Origin: Formicarius rufipectus
Taxonomy: Eukaryota; Chordata; Aves; Passeriformes; Formicariidae
Length of the DNA: 64,000 bases
Reading direction: 5' to 3'
Assembly: GCA_013399695.1 (NCBI GenBank)
Contig: VXAU01002436.1
Coordinates: 651,697-715,696, forward strand
A model generated the notes under the pieces. It worked only from the letters and a program-made list of their open reading frames with translations, made no database searches and had not been told where the DNA came from. The translations under genes were made by a program, and so were the position numbers. This document shows positions 1 through 17,249 of the stretch, one piece after another (positions within the stretch are counted from its first letter, which is position 1; every line of letters starts with the position of its first letter).

Positions 1-165
1 TATCAGGGATCCCTCTTCCCCAGTACCGGAGGATTCCCCTCTCCCCATTAGCGAGGGTCTCTCTCCCCAATACCGGGGGATCCCTCTTCTCCAATACCGG
101 GGTCTCTCTCCCCATTACCGGTGGATCCCTCTCTCCCCATTACCGGAGGTCCCTGAAATCACTCG
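1..165. repeat. GC-rich minisatellite at left edge
   Basis: Imperfect tandem units built on 'ggatccctctcccc' plus 'attaccgg' recur about every 35-40 bp from base 1 to about 165. The array starts outside the window. No coding content is supported; the short ORFs on both strands follow the repeat. Confidence 0.75.
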
Positions 166-371
166 TGTTCTTCCCCCACTCCATCCCCGGGGGTGCCTCG
201 CCCCCTCCCCTCTCCCATTTTTGTGCTCCCCTCCCCATAAATCGCGGGATCCCCCCGGTATTCTCGGGATGCGCTCCACGTGCTCTCGGCCGGGATGGGA
301 ACCGCGGCCGCTCCCCCGGACCGGGCTTGGAAGGGGGGTCCGGCCACACCGGGGGATCCGCTCAGAGCCAC

Positions 372-712
372 CCCATTCCCGGGGCTGGGAAAAGGGGTCT
401 GGGGGGCTCAGAAACACCCCATTCCCAGGAGTGGGAAAGGGGGTTTGAGGGCCTCAGGACCACCCCATTGCTGGGGGTGGGAAAAGGGGTCTGGGGGACT
501 CAGAGCGACCCCATTCCCAGGAGTGGGAAGGAGGGTCCGGGGAGCTCAGGGCCGTCCCATTCCCGGGGCTTGGGGGGCTCAGAACCACCCCATTCCCGGG
601 GCTGGGTAAAGGGGTCCGGGGGGGCTCACAGCCACCCCATTCCCGGGAGTGGGAAAAGGAGTCTGGGGGGCTCAGAACCACCCCATTCCCGGGGCTGGTG
701 AAGGGGGCTCAG
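372..712. repeat. 46-47 bp GC-rich minisatellite
   Basis: About seven imperfect copies of a 46-47 bp unit, each with a 'cattcccggggctggg' or 'cattcccaggagtggg' core followed by a 'gggctcagaaccacccc'-like block. Some units are shortened, e.g. near 560. A 178-codon open frame runs through the array only because the unit keeps one frame open; it is not a gene. Confidence 0.85.
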
Positions 713-3185
713 GCGGTGCCTCCCCAGAGGCAGCTCATTTGATGCGGCCACGTTTGGGATGTTCTGAGCGGGCACCGACTCTCTCCTCCCCGTGTGATTC
801 AGGGGACTCCTCCCCGTGTGATTCAGGGAACGCGGCGCTGCCGGGGCTGTCCCGGCCGGGCTGGATCCACCCAGAACCTTCTCCGTCTGCACGAGTGGCT
901 CCTGCTCACCCCGCAGCGTTTTCCATCGCCCTTTCCCAGGGTTTAGCGCCAGCCCCGATTCCCGGTCCAAATTTCCTTGAGCCACCTCGTTCTGTGCCCC
1001 TTTGCGCGGGGCTGGAGCTTCCACGTGGGTTTTGGGGAAGGTGTTTGCGGTGGGTTGTAGTCCCGATTTCCATACTTAAGTGCCCCGTAACCCGGGATTT
1101 CCTGCTCTTTGTTTCCTGGTTTGGCTTTAAATGTTTGGTTCCAACCTTTTGCTTTTTTGGGAAAGGAGAGGCGGGGTCTTTGCTCGTTCCCCCTCCCACC
1201 CCCAGGTTAGTGGAAGTTAGTGGATTCTTGGCAGAGGTTTTGGCACTCACTGTTTAATATAAAAAGGGAGGGGGCACTAACCCAGCCAATAATAAATTTT
1301 ATTACAGGATTATTTCTGATTTTTTAGGGGTTTTGGTTTTTTTTCAATACCTGATTTAAAAAAGAAGTGATTCCATCAGTACCTTCCCATTCTCTTTCAT
1401 TTAAACCCCTTAATTTTGCTGTTCAAAACTGAAGACAGAGGTGTTTGAAGGTGTGCCTGCCTGGGCACCAGTGGGCTTTGCTGCAGGTGAAGCATTTTTA
1501 AAAATGCTTCACAGGAGAGGAAAAGAATAATTATCCCTGTTTTACAGGTGGGAAAACTGAGGCATGGAGTGGTCAGTAGGACCGGCCTGTATCTGCTTGG
1601 GGTCTGATCTCCCTGTGGGAGCAGATCCCTGGCCCTGCACTCCCTGAGCTCCCCATGGCTTCTCTGAGAGTCTTCACCCTTCCATTTGCTTCTTTTCAGG
1701 CTTTTAATGTAAAATAACTTCTCTTTAGTTGCCTCCCCCCCTGTATCACCACTGCTTGTTTGCAGCAAGGAGGGGTTTGTGTTCCTGGCGTGTGGTGTTG
1801 TGGAGCAGCTGGATGAGCAGCTGCCTGGCCCCTTTTGGGGTGGTCTGGTGTGTCAGGGATGTTCTTTCCTGCTGTTCCCTTTGGAGTGATGTCATGGGCT
1901 GGGCAGTGAGGTGGTGTGTCCCTGTGAGCATTCCCATGGCACATCCCCTTCCCAGAGGGTGTCAGTGTTGCCACGTGGCATGGTGGGAGCAGACAAACAG
2001 AAAACACCTGCCTGGGAGTACAGCAAGTTGTGCTTATGGTTTGAGGAGCACCCCCCCCAGCTGAAGGCAGAGAGAAGGGTCTGTTGTCTGTGCTTTGCCC
2101 ATTTCTCATGGTGAAACCATGCAAGGTTTCACACTGGGAGTTTGGGATAGTTTATTCCACAGCCCCATATTTGCTGGGCTCAAACCTGTGTGTTTGTCTC
2201 TGCTGAGCCAGGAGGACTGGTCAGAAAATGTGGGCTCTCTGGAGCTCACAGCACTGGTGCTCCCACTCCCTCCCAGTCCAACAGCACACGGATCACCCAC
2301 GGATCCCATCCAGTCCCCCCAGGAGGATGGGATGATCCTCTCATGCCTCCCTGTCACCATAAGGTTCCTGTAGTCCTGGGCAGGTGAAGTGAGGAGGGTT
2401 TCCTGCTCTTTCCATGGGACTTCCAAGACTCCTGCAGTAACAGGGAGCTCTCTAGGCAGAGTTGTTTGTTTGTTGCCCCTCTCCCTTGCTCAAGGCTGTG
2501 CCCTGACTCTGTCCAATGTGCCTCCCAGTTCTCTGGGCTGGAAGAATATAAACAGAGCAGTCACTTGCAGGAAGCATTGGTGGCTTCAGCAGTTCATTAA
2601 TAACAGAATTTGGAGCTTGGGGCAGGTCTCAGCCAGGCAGTCCCAGCCACACTGACTCTCCTTCTTCATTCCTAGAGCTTGTTTTTGTTTTTCCTTATAA
2701 AGCAGTAAAATATGGAGGTTCCTTTTAGTGCTTTTTCAGCTCTCTTTGTAATTCCCAAAGCCTTTGTCCAATTAGCTTCCTCTTTTCCCCTGGCACAGCC
2801 TCAGTGCACAGGAGGGGTTGTGGAGCCAAGCTTTGGGAATGTTGTGGTAACCACAGGAGCACACTGTGATTCCTTCTGTGCAGGGAACTGGGATCTGCTG
2901 TGGGACTCCGCACCCCTCACTAGCCCAGGAGAGGAATCACAGAGGCCACAAGTGCAGGCAGGGCAGGGTGGTGTCAATAATCCCAATTCTCTCTGTATCT
3001 TACCCAAAAATCTTGGGCCATTTCACCAAGTCCAACGTGGGTTTTTTTTTTTGCTGTTCAGGTTCCATCAGAGGAGTTATTGTGGTTTGTCCAATCTGCA
3101 CTGAAAATCCAGAGTGCTGCAGGAGGAACAGACCTTTCTGGAAGTTCATCACTAACCCATTTGTTAATTTTGTTATTTTGTACAG
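713..3185. other. Upstream/intron-1 sequence of PDAP1, no exon identified
   Basis: The sequence is GC-rich until about 1060, then ordinary unique sequence. By homology PDAP1 needs a first coding exon supplying about 13 nt (Met-Pro-Lys-Gly plus one base) before 3186. I found no ATGCC(C/G)AA(A/G)GG followed by a GT donor here, so exon 1 is probably left of base 1. Nothing else is recognisable in this stretch. Confidence 0.5.
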
Positions 3186-6100
3186 GTAGAAAAGGAGGCC
3201 ACAAAGGCCGAGCGAGGCAGTACACGAGTCCTGAAGAGATTGATGCCCAGCTCCAAGCAGAAAAGCAAAAGGCAAGGGTATGTGTGTGCCTGCACTGAGT
3301 GCTTCCTGCCACCACTCCTGGGTTGTCCTGCCTGGTTACTTGTCATTCAGGGGCAAAGGCAGCTCAGCCAAGTGTTGTAGATCATTCCAACAGTAGCAAT
3401 CACAGTATGGATTCTGAATATTCCCAGCTAGGGAGATTGCAGGGTGTCATCCAGCCTGGTGACCATCCAGTTCACAATCTGAAGGTTAAAGGCCAGGGAA
3501 CATGATTCCACAGCAGCCCTGGAGACCCTTTTCTCTCCCCATGTTTCATCATTCCAGTCTCCAGTGTCAGCTAGGTTTTTGTTATCCATGCTTTGGAGAG
3601 CAAGAGCTCACATCTTGACATCTTATTGTATGTTGAAATTGTTTTATTTGCTCTCTTCTAGACTTAAAGGATAAAATTACTTTGCCTTCTTCCTGCAAAC
3701 TTGATATTCTTGTTTGACTCTGCCTCATAGGGTGAGATAAGAGTTTTCTGGTGTGAGGCCTTTTTGGGTGTGTTTCTGTGCCCCAACCTTGGACTGTAAC
3801 AGCTCCTCCAGCTTCCATGACCTGACTGGTGTCCTAAAAGCCAGGGCTGCATTCTGCAGCACTTGCTATCTGGATTCCCAGGTTGTCCCAGCTGTGGTGA
3901 CACTCTGACTGCTCTTTCTCTGTGACTCTCTGAAAGTGCTGCCTAAGCCCAAACACACAATTCCAGCTGAGGCCTCACAGCACTGACCACAGGAGGATAA
4001 TTACACCCCATGTAGGAAATACTGATGAATACCTCTGAGATGACTCTCTCAGGCAGTTCTGAGCCATGGTGTTGACTCCTTTTTAATGTCCTGCCCAGCT
4101 GGAACTTGAGATGATTGTTCGGTTTGCTGTTTAGCCACATATTCCAGCTTGGTGTTGGATTTCTTCTTCCAAAGCATAACTCCTCTTGGTTAGTTTCTGA
4201 GTCCACCTTGGTTTTATGCCATATTTCCAAATTCTGAAACCACTTATGAGTCTGATCCTGTTTTCCAAAATGATTCCAACTCCTACCAGTGTGATGTAGT
4301 TCCCAAACTAACTGTTCTCTGCTCCTATGTTGTTAATAAAAATACCAGCTGGAAACGGAACAGAAACGCAGAACCCACTTGAAATGTGTGTCTTGATTCT
4401 CAACAAACCAGAGAACTGCTCTTTGGGAAGGATGTATTTTTTTGTGATAATCTATGTCACATAGTGTTACATCTAATACTGTTTTATTAAGGAAAGCTTA
4501 GAAAAACCCCACAATTAACAAAATTATTCCTCTTGCTGCCCCTTGCTCATGTCCCTTGCCAGTTGCTTGATAAGGGATGCTGGCAGTGGTAAAACAAGCT
4601 GTTCACACCCAGGTGGCTTCTTTTAATCAAATAATGATCCAGAAATTAATTTCCAGACTTCTGACTGGTGGAAGCTGTGCTGAAAAGGCTGCAATTTCTT
4701 TAATGGTAATGTTCTGGTTGGTGGTTGTCAGTTTGCTCTTCTCTAGTTGTTCATCTTGCCCCAGGATGGAATCCAGCTCCATGCTGCATCACTGTAGTTC
4801 CAAGCCTCTGAGATATTATGCACTGGAAACCCAGGTCAAAATTCTCCTGAGGAGCTTTAATTTGGGGAAAGTGAAATGCCAGTTGTGACTTTGACAATCA
4901 TTTTCCTGTTGGAGGGAACAGCAAAGCTGTCTGGAGGTGAACTGATGGGCCAGGTGATCACACTGAGCTTTGAGGGTGAACTCTTGTTCTGTAACAGCCA
5001 GGCCCTCTTGGTGGCAAAAAGGCCACGTTGGGAACACGAGTGCTCAGAGCTGTCTCTCATCCCCCCAAAATGATCTCATTCAGGAGCTGGATTTGGGATT
5101 CTTATTGACATACATTTCCTGTGGTTTTGTAGGAAGAAGAGGAGCAAGAAGAAGGAGGTGAAGGAGCAACAGGGGACCCCAAAAAGGAGAAGAAGTCTTT
5201 AGATTCAGATGAGAGTGATGAAGATGATGAGGATTATCAGGTACTGTCATTCTCAGGGCACCACACAGACTCTTGGCCCAGGGGGATATTCATGTAGTTG
5301 ACTCAGAGCTCTCTTGGAGAGCTACCCATAATAGATTTTTAATGAAAGAACTATTTTTCAAAGCCCAAAAAGCCCCACTTGGGACAGTATTTTGTCCTCA
5401 GAATGAAAACGTGTATGTTTGTAAATGAAATACAAAAACAAGAAGATTTTAAGAAAGGCTGAAATAGCAAGATAACAATTCTGGTTCATAAATGGCTTTG
5501 CTGACTGGTAGTAAAATCTTGAGTTGTGCTTTTGTGGTGCTTTGCAGTCTGTTTGAAGGGCTCTGAGACAACACAGTGCTGGGTTGGGGACCCGTTTAAC
5601 CTCCCCCTTGTTCTTGAACCGCAGCAAAAGCGCAAAGGAGTGGAAGGGTTGATAGACATCGAGAACCCCAATCGAGTCGTTCAGGCAACCAAAAAAGTCA
5701 CTCAGCTGGACCTGGATGGACCCAAGGAGCTCTCACGACGAGAGAGGTGAGTCTTTCCTGCTGCCTCCAGGGGAGCTGGTGCATCCCTGGAATCTCAGCG
5801 TTGCTGGTGGCAGCAGTTTGACACAGGGAGGCGTTTCCCTGCTGTGTGTTGCTGCCTAAAGCAGACACTGCAGAGCAGCAAACTGCCCAGCAGGGCTCAC
5901 TCTGCTCAAAGTGTGATTCCTTAGGGACTTCACAGAAGTTGCCTTGTCCTCTGGGAGCAGCTGTGGCTGTCCTGGAGCCAGGATGCTCTAAGAGAACGGG
6001 ATTTAGGTCATTCCTTTCATGAAGTTTTATGCCAAAAATCAGATGTAACAGAAATCCATTTGCCAGAGGTCACCTTGGGTCCACTTTAATCTTGCTGCAG

Positions 6101-7470
6101 AAGTTGCCCCGCTAACAGGGAGGGACTTCCCAGATTTCTGCCATTGTGGTGAAATTTTTGTCTTGAGCAAGTGGATAAGATGAAAACCTAAATTTAATCT
6201 TCTATTTCCATTTATCAATGGCAAGTTTTGGAGGGAAAGATTTCAGTTTGTTTTCTTTGGAATTGATTTCTTAAGCAGGACACCTTTTAGGGTAAGGCTG
6301 GGAAGAACATGTCACGGTGCTTGTGGTCTGGAGCTGATTGGTTTGGCCTCCTTGTGTGTCCATGTCCTTATTTAGCTGAAGGAAGGTAGAAATAATCTCT
6401 CCCCTCATCCCTGTTCAAACCCTGCAATAGGTACAGCCTGTGCCTGAACTCTTGTGAAGGACCCCCCCAGTTTGGGTGGGTGATCCATGTCTATCCTCAC
6501 CATCCTTCCCAGCTGCAAGCCTCCCCCACCCTGCCAGTGCCTGTGTGCTTGCCTGGTGACTCTGTGACTTTGTGTATCCCTCAAACAGAGAGGAAATAGA
6601 GAAACAAAAGGCAAAAGAAAGATACATGAAAATGCACCTCGCTGGGAAAACAGAGCAGGCCAAGGCAGACCTGGCCCGACTCGCCATCATCCGGAAGCAA
6701 AGGGAAGAAGCTGCCAGGAAGAAAGAAGAGGAAAGAAAAGGTTAGAGAATAATTAATCAGATCCTCCTGCTTCTTGTGCAATGGCTGCAGTGCCAGGAGA
6801 CATCATTTCTTGTGTCACTCGTGCTAATCCCTCGTCTCCTGAGGCTCTGTGGTGTTGCTGAGTGTTGTCACAACACCCTTGAGCAAAACCAGGTTCAGCT
6901 GTTCCCTTCTCATAAAGCTCTTGATTTATAAAGCTCTTGGACACCTGGAAAGGGAGCAGGGAAAGAAAGAAAGGAATTGCCCTTGAGATCCATAGTGTCC
7001 CCCACTTCCCAGGCAATGCTGGTTCCAGTTTGGGAGTTTAGCAGGTTCCTGGGTATGATTTACCTTCTTTGCATGCTGAGAATCTGATCCGCCCAGGGAA
7101 TTTGCATCACCCCTTCCTGTCCTGATAGGTATGAACCAGAAGTCTGACAAGCCCAACTCCTCTGTGGCTTCCACAGAGAAAATTTGGGCATCAGCATCAA
7201 GGTGATTTGTGAATGCCTTAAAGAGAGGCCAGGGACAGCAAAGAACACTCAAAGCAGGACTGTGCCTCTTACCTCCAGAGGGGATCCACCAGGGATTGGT
7301 GGGGAGGGTGGGATTTCTTTCCTTTCCTGGCAAGATTTTGGTCCCTGGGGCTGTGAACCCACCCCCAATCCGTGACCTGAAATGATGAAACCATTTGTTT
7401 TCCTTCCCCAGCAAAAGATGAAGCAGCCATGGCAGGTAAAAGACTGCAGTCCCTGTCCCTCAACAAGTAA
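3186..7470 (+). CDS. PDAP1: PDAP1 (PDGFA-associated protein 1 / HASPP28), exons 2-6
   Basis: Five coding exons with GT-AG borders: 3186-3277, 5133-5240, 5625-5746, 6589-6740 and 7412-7470 (TAA at 7468-7470). Joined, they give 177 codons of the 181-aa family length; the first ~4 residues come from an exon not seen in this window. The order is a basic [17 protein letters not shown] start, an acidic [11 protein letters not shown] / [11 protein letters not shown] stretch, the conserved [10 protein letters not shown] core, and a highly charged helical tail ([20 protein letters not shown]) ending in QSLSLNK. The family is a small phosphoprotein (casein kinase II sites in the acidic SDESDEDD region) first found as a PDGF-A-associated protein and reported to bind RNA/translation factors; its exact role is unsettled. 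It is transcribed towards ARPC1B (tail to tail), as in human. A single ambiguous base (7712) lies in the 3' region, outside the CDS. Confidence 0.97.
3278..5132 (+). other. PDAP1: PDAP1 intron 2
   Basis: Donor gtatgt at 3278; acceptor ttttgtag ending at 5132. The intron is unique sequence without a recognisable gene or mobile element. Confidence 0.85.
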
Positions 7471-8095
7471 GGCCAGGCCAGGCGAGAGGAGGAAGCGGCC
7501 GGGAGCGCCGCCACGCAGCGGGGCCTCCACTCCCACAGACACTGACGGTGTGTTTGTCCTCATCCTGGCACAGATTTCCATTTTGGGGTTAGGGGCAGCT
7601 GCTCTCTGCAGTGCAGAGCTGTGCTCAACAGCAGTGCCCTGCAACAGTTCGGAAACATGAATGTTTTGGCTGTTTTTAGGATCAAGAAGTCGTAGATGGG
7701 GGTGGGGGGAGNGGGGTGGGGCATGGGGTGGGGAACTGACTTGGTATGAAATCCCAAAGGATAATGTATCTGAGGAATCCAGTTGGGCAAAGAGCCCATC
7801 AAATTTTGCTGCAGGGCGTTGCAGTATAAGCTGGGAGCCTGACTTCATGGACATCTGGAGTGCCGTTCCTTCCCGGATCCATCCCTCCTTTCTTGCAGCC
7901 AGTCTCCCCTTTTCCCTCCTCTTCATTTTTTTTCCTCCTCTTTATTAGGGATAGTGCCAGTTTTTAACCACGTCATCCTTTGTTCAAAGGAGAAAAACAT
8001 TTATTGTGTCAGATCCAGACGGAATTAAAAAAAACCAAAACTTGATCAAGTTTAAAAAACAACTACAGAACTTGTATATTTGGCTGATTAAAATG
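7471..8095 (+). other. PDAP1: PDAP1 3' UTR with probable poly(A) signal
   Basis: The sequence after the TAA is GC-rich, then becomes AT-rich with an ATTAAA hexamer near 8087-8092 ('gctgattaaaatg'), a common variant poly(A) signal. A G-rich tract with one N is at 7695-7735. The 3' end is inferred; a more distal site cannot be excluded. Confidence 0.45.
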
Positions 8096-9761
8096 TAAGT
8101 TATCAGAACTGCAGTGGCCGTGTGTGTGTGTGAAGGGCACAGCTCAGGGGTGCTGGGACACTCCTGCAGCTGCTGTTTGTGGGCTGGAATTTGGCTCCAG
8201 GTTCAGCACATGCTCCAGGCTGAGGGGAAAGACTTTTCCCTGCTGTTTTTGATGGATGTCTTGCACAATCTGTTTACCACGATGGGGGAAACATTTCCCC
8301 TCGAGGTGCTGTCTGGCCTAGTCACTGTGTCAGAAGGGCAGTCACCCAGCTGTCACCCTGTCACATGTCCTGTCTCAGTGCAAGGTTGCTGGAGGGGAGA
8401 TGCTCCAACCTGCTGTGCCCCAGGAGGCCTGGGGGTCCTGCTGCCAACCTGAATGGGACACCAGTGCTTCCCAAACTGAAGGCTGGAGGAGCTCCAGCCC
8501 CAGGGCTCAGACAGAGCCCTGGGAGTCACTGGCAGAGGGGTTTTGGCTGTGGAGATGCAGGATGAGAAATGTGGTTTGTTCCATGCCTGGCTGTGGGGGC
8601 TCAGGTAGAGGAGGGGGAGCTGCTGCTCAGGTCACAGTGGGGAACTGCCTTCCTGGGGTGGGGATTCCAGATCATCTCTGCATTGGATCACGGCCTGAGC
8701 CCTGGAGCTGCTCCCCCAGCCCCTGCTCCTGGGATTTGGGATAGGGAGCTGTGGCTGAGGAGGGAGTGGAACCAGACGAGGGAACTCAGAGGGAAGAACT
8801 GAGGTGGGTGGGGCAGGGGAGTAGGACTTTTTGGCCTTGATGCCTGGGATGGAGCAAGGCAGGAGTCACAAGGGGGAGAGGGTTGGGGCTAGGAGTGAAC
8901 AGACAAATGGGTGAGAAAACCTTTTCCCAGTAGAAGACGCTTGCTACTGCCTGGACCAGAACTGTGGAGCAACCACCCTGCAGTGCCCAGGTTCCTTTAA
9001 CTTTTGGTGATAATCTAGGATTTTCCTCAGAGAGACTCTCAGTTTAAGACCTGGCAGTGCTGGAGGAGGGACTGGCCACCCTCCCTGCCCCAACTCACCT
9101 GCTCAGGGACTTGTTCTGCCTCTGCCAAAGCTCTCACCAACTCCTTCAAAGTGATTTTATACCCCCTCTGTGATGTGTGGCCCTGCCCAGTGTTTACACC
9201 ATTAAACCCTGCTCTGAAATGGGGGAAGATTTAGCCATTGTCTCACAGCTCCATCAGAGGCTCCTTGGCATTGTGGGAGCAGCTTTGTCCTGCTTCAGCA
9301 GTGAGATGGGACTGCTCATACCCCAGTTTGAGGTGAGGAGGCTGGAAGTGCTCCAATCAAAGTTCTCTGTGATAAGAGGCTAGAAAGGGGCAGATTAGTT
9401 TAACAGCCCAAGGTCTTTGAGCTGGCTCACAGGGTTGGGAATTGTGCACCTGATGAGACTTGACCAGTGTCCAGGGGAGCTCTTGAGTATGGGAAACCTG
9501 CACCCCTGGCCACCTCCATCCTCTGCCTCTAACACCAATCCTGTTTTGAAATGGTGCTGAAGCAGGAAATGGGGAAGTGACATTCCCCTTATCCCCATGG
9601 TCCTGATTTATCCTCAGAACTGGTGGCAGAAAGGACATGACCACCCACACAGATGTGGGACAGCCCCGTGATCTGCTCTGACCACTCACATGTTCACACT
9701 GAACTTGTTCTGAAAAAGTGAAAAAAAAACCCTCTTTGGATTTATCCAGGGAAACCCTTAC
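8096..9761. other. Convergent intergenic region PDAP1/ARPC1B
   Basis: No homology to a gene is visible. There is a short (GT)n run at about 8118-8131. The many short ORFs are in GC-rich non-coding sequence. Confidence 0.5.
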
Positions 9762-9767
9762 TTTATT
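9762..9767 (-). terminator. ARPC1B: ARPC1B poly(A) signal AATAAA
   Basis: TTTATT on the plus strand (AATAAA on the gene strand), about 210 nt downstream of the ARPC1B stop codon, followed by T/G-rich sequence. The position fits a short ARPC1B 3' UTR. Confidence 0.6.
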
Positions 9768-9976
9768 TTCTATTTTCTAAGCAATGTATGACCAGCATCA
9801 GGAAGGATTTTAACAAAAACAGTAAAAAAACCCCCTGGTTTTCTCTGAGAGCAGCCGCCAGGGCTGGCTGGCAGCAGGGAGTGTGCTGGTGGCATCGTGG
9901 CACGGGGGGCTGGCAGGGGGAGGCAGGTGGGGTGGCAGAGCAGGGGCAGCCAGGGTGCCCTTCCTCCATAGCTCCT

Positions 9977-15398
<5,422 letters not shown>

Positions 15399-15408
15399 GG
15401 CTCACGGG
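15399..15408 (-). other. ARPC1B: ARPC1B 5' UTR part of the start-codon exon
   Basis: On the gene strand, 'gtcctcag' precedes CCCGTGAGCC and the ATG. An acceptor here means that the rest of the 5' UTR is in an upstream exon. Confidence 0.65.
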
Positions 15409-17249
15409 CTGAGGACAGGGAGAGACCCCCGTGGCTGGTCAGGACATGCTGCTCCAGCCGCAGGGACAAGAGACCCCCAGCTCCCAGCCCCACCGAGTGA
15501 CCCCTCCCACCGGGATCAGCAGCGTTGCAACCCACTCCATCGACTCTCTGCTGGGGAGGGGGTTTCCCTGAGGATTTCCAAGCTCAGAGACTGTTCCTTG
15601 TTTCCAGGGACTTCATAATCCTGCTGCCAGCTCCTACCCCAGCTTGCTGGAGCTCGGTGGGCAGGAGCTGGCTGGGCACACAGGGACCCTCCTGCCCCAC
15701 TCACATACTGGGAGACCCACCATGGGCAGCACCTCCTCCCTCCATCCCCACAGGGCCAGATCTGCTTCCTCCTTGCCCCACCTCTCATGTAGGGAGTGCC
15801 AAAGCCCCAGTGACATCTCCATCCCATCAGTGCTCAGCCCCAGTGACTAATCCCTGCTCCTGGCTGAGCTCCCACCGTTCCTGCTGGTGCCCATCAATTG
15901 ATGGAGCAGCTTCCCCGAACGCCCCTCCAGGTGCCACGGGAGTAGGAAGGGCTTCGAGCAGAGTCACAGCCCCCCGGCCATCCAGCCGAGGGAATGCAGG
16001 GATGTAGGGAAACACCTCGCCAGGGCGTGACAGACGGGGATTACTCACAGCTTGCTCTCGGCTATTTTGGGAACTCCCTTAACACGTCCCGTTTTCTTTG
16101 GCAGCTGAAAACGGTACAGGGGAAGGGGAAAAAAAAAAGAAAGAAAAAAAGTCCTTCCTAGCAAAGCTCCGTCCCTGGACTGGGGAAAAGAAAATCCAAG
16201 AAGCTCCATCACCTGCCTTCTGCGTGTGGAGAAATCCCAAAGCCGAAGCACAGCACAAGCCCTGCTGGCACACGCCCCACAGTCCAGCCCCTGCCAAAAC
16301 ACTCGGCTGGCCCAGGACAGAGGCAGAGATGAGCGGGCAGCTGCCCCATCCCAGCCCCACCGATCCCCCGGGATGCAGAACCCACCCCTGGGGTGACCCA
16401 GAGAGAGGACAAAGCTGCCTCTGCCCCGAGCCCTGCGGGTGGAACAGCATTACGAGGTGAAATCAGCACAACACGGACATCGTTGTTGGCACTGCAAAAG
16501 GCCAGGAGAGGGAAAATGTGCCAAACAGGGTAAGACAGGATAGGACCCGGTCCAGCTGAAATGGGCACCAGCTGAAACACCTCCAGGGAGGAGGGGAGGC
16601 AGGGCAGGCACACCGCGGTGCTTTCCAGCATCGATGTTCTCTAAGAGAACAGCGGTGCTTTAGTTTTTTCCAGGTGGTTTGGATGCTGAGAGGCACAAAC
16701 CCTCCTGCCTGGGGGTCCTGCTGCCCCCTGGTTGAAGCCACCCCAAAGGGATGCGCTCGGGGGCCGTGCCAGGAGCGGAAGGCACCTCGGGAAGGGGCGA
16801 GGGCAGCTCGGCCCTTCGCACTCCAGTCACTCCCTTCTGGTGTTTCATTTCCCCCACAGCCCCTTTACAGGCAGCTCCCTGTTGGTGCCGCTGGGCTGAG
16901 CCCTGCTCCTGCCCTGGGGTGACCCACGGAGGCTTGGCAGCCCCTTCCCCAGCAGGAAAAAGCACTGGAGGGGCTGTGGCCATCCTCCTGCTCCACACAG
17001 AGGCTCTCGAGGCAGGAAAATGGGAATTTTCCGAAGGCCAGACAGGGCGGGATTGAGACCCGGAGCAGCTTCGTTATCTCCCCGGCCAGTCCAAGCACGG
17101 AAACATCCTTGGAGGAGATAACCAAACCTTGGCAGAACCGAGTGCTGGGGGCTCCTCCCAGTCCCCGGAGGAAGCCGCGCACCAGAGGAGATGGAATTGG
17201 GGTTTACATGGGGCTGGCGGGAGGTGTGTTTGCACCCACCAGTGCAGGG
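15409..17249 (-). other. ARPC1B: ARPC1B 5' intron, nothing else recognised
   Basis: GC-rich unique sequence with a short purine-rich A/G run at 16128-16150. A donor-like GCT|GTGAGT on the gene strand near 16047 could mark an alternative 5' exon, but no supporting acceptor was identified. Confidence 0.4.

Noticed and set aside
165..701. 178-codon plus-strand open frame, GC-rich, Gly/Pro/Ser-rich
   Set aside because: It follows the 46-47 bp minisatellite; its residues simply repeat with the DNA unit and several overlapping frames are equally open.
7249..7926. 225-codon minus-strand frame opposite the PDAP1 3' end
   Set aside because: No family signature, crosses an ambiguous base, and overlaps the antisense of PDAP1 exon 6 and UTR.
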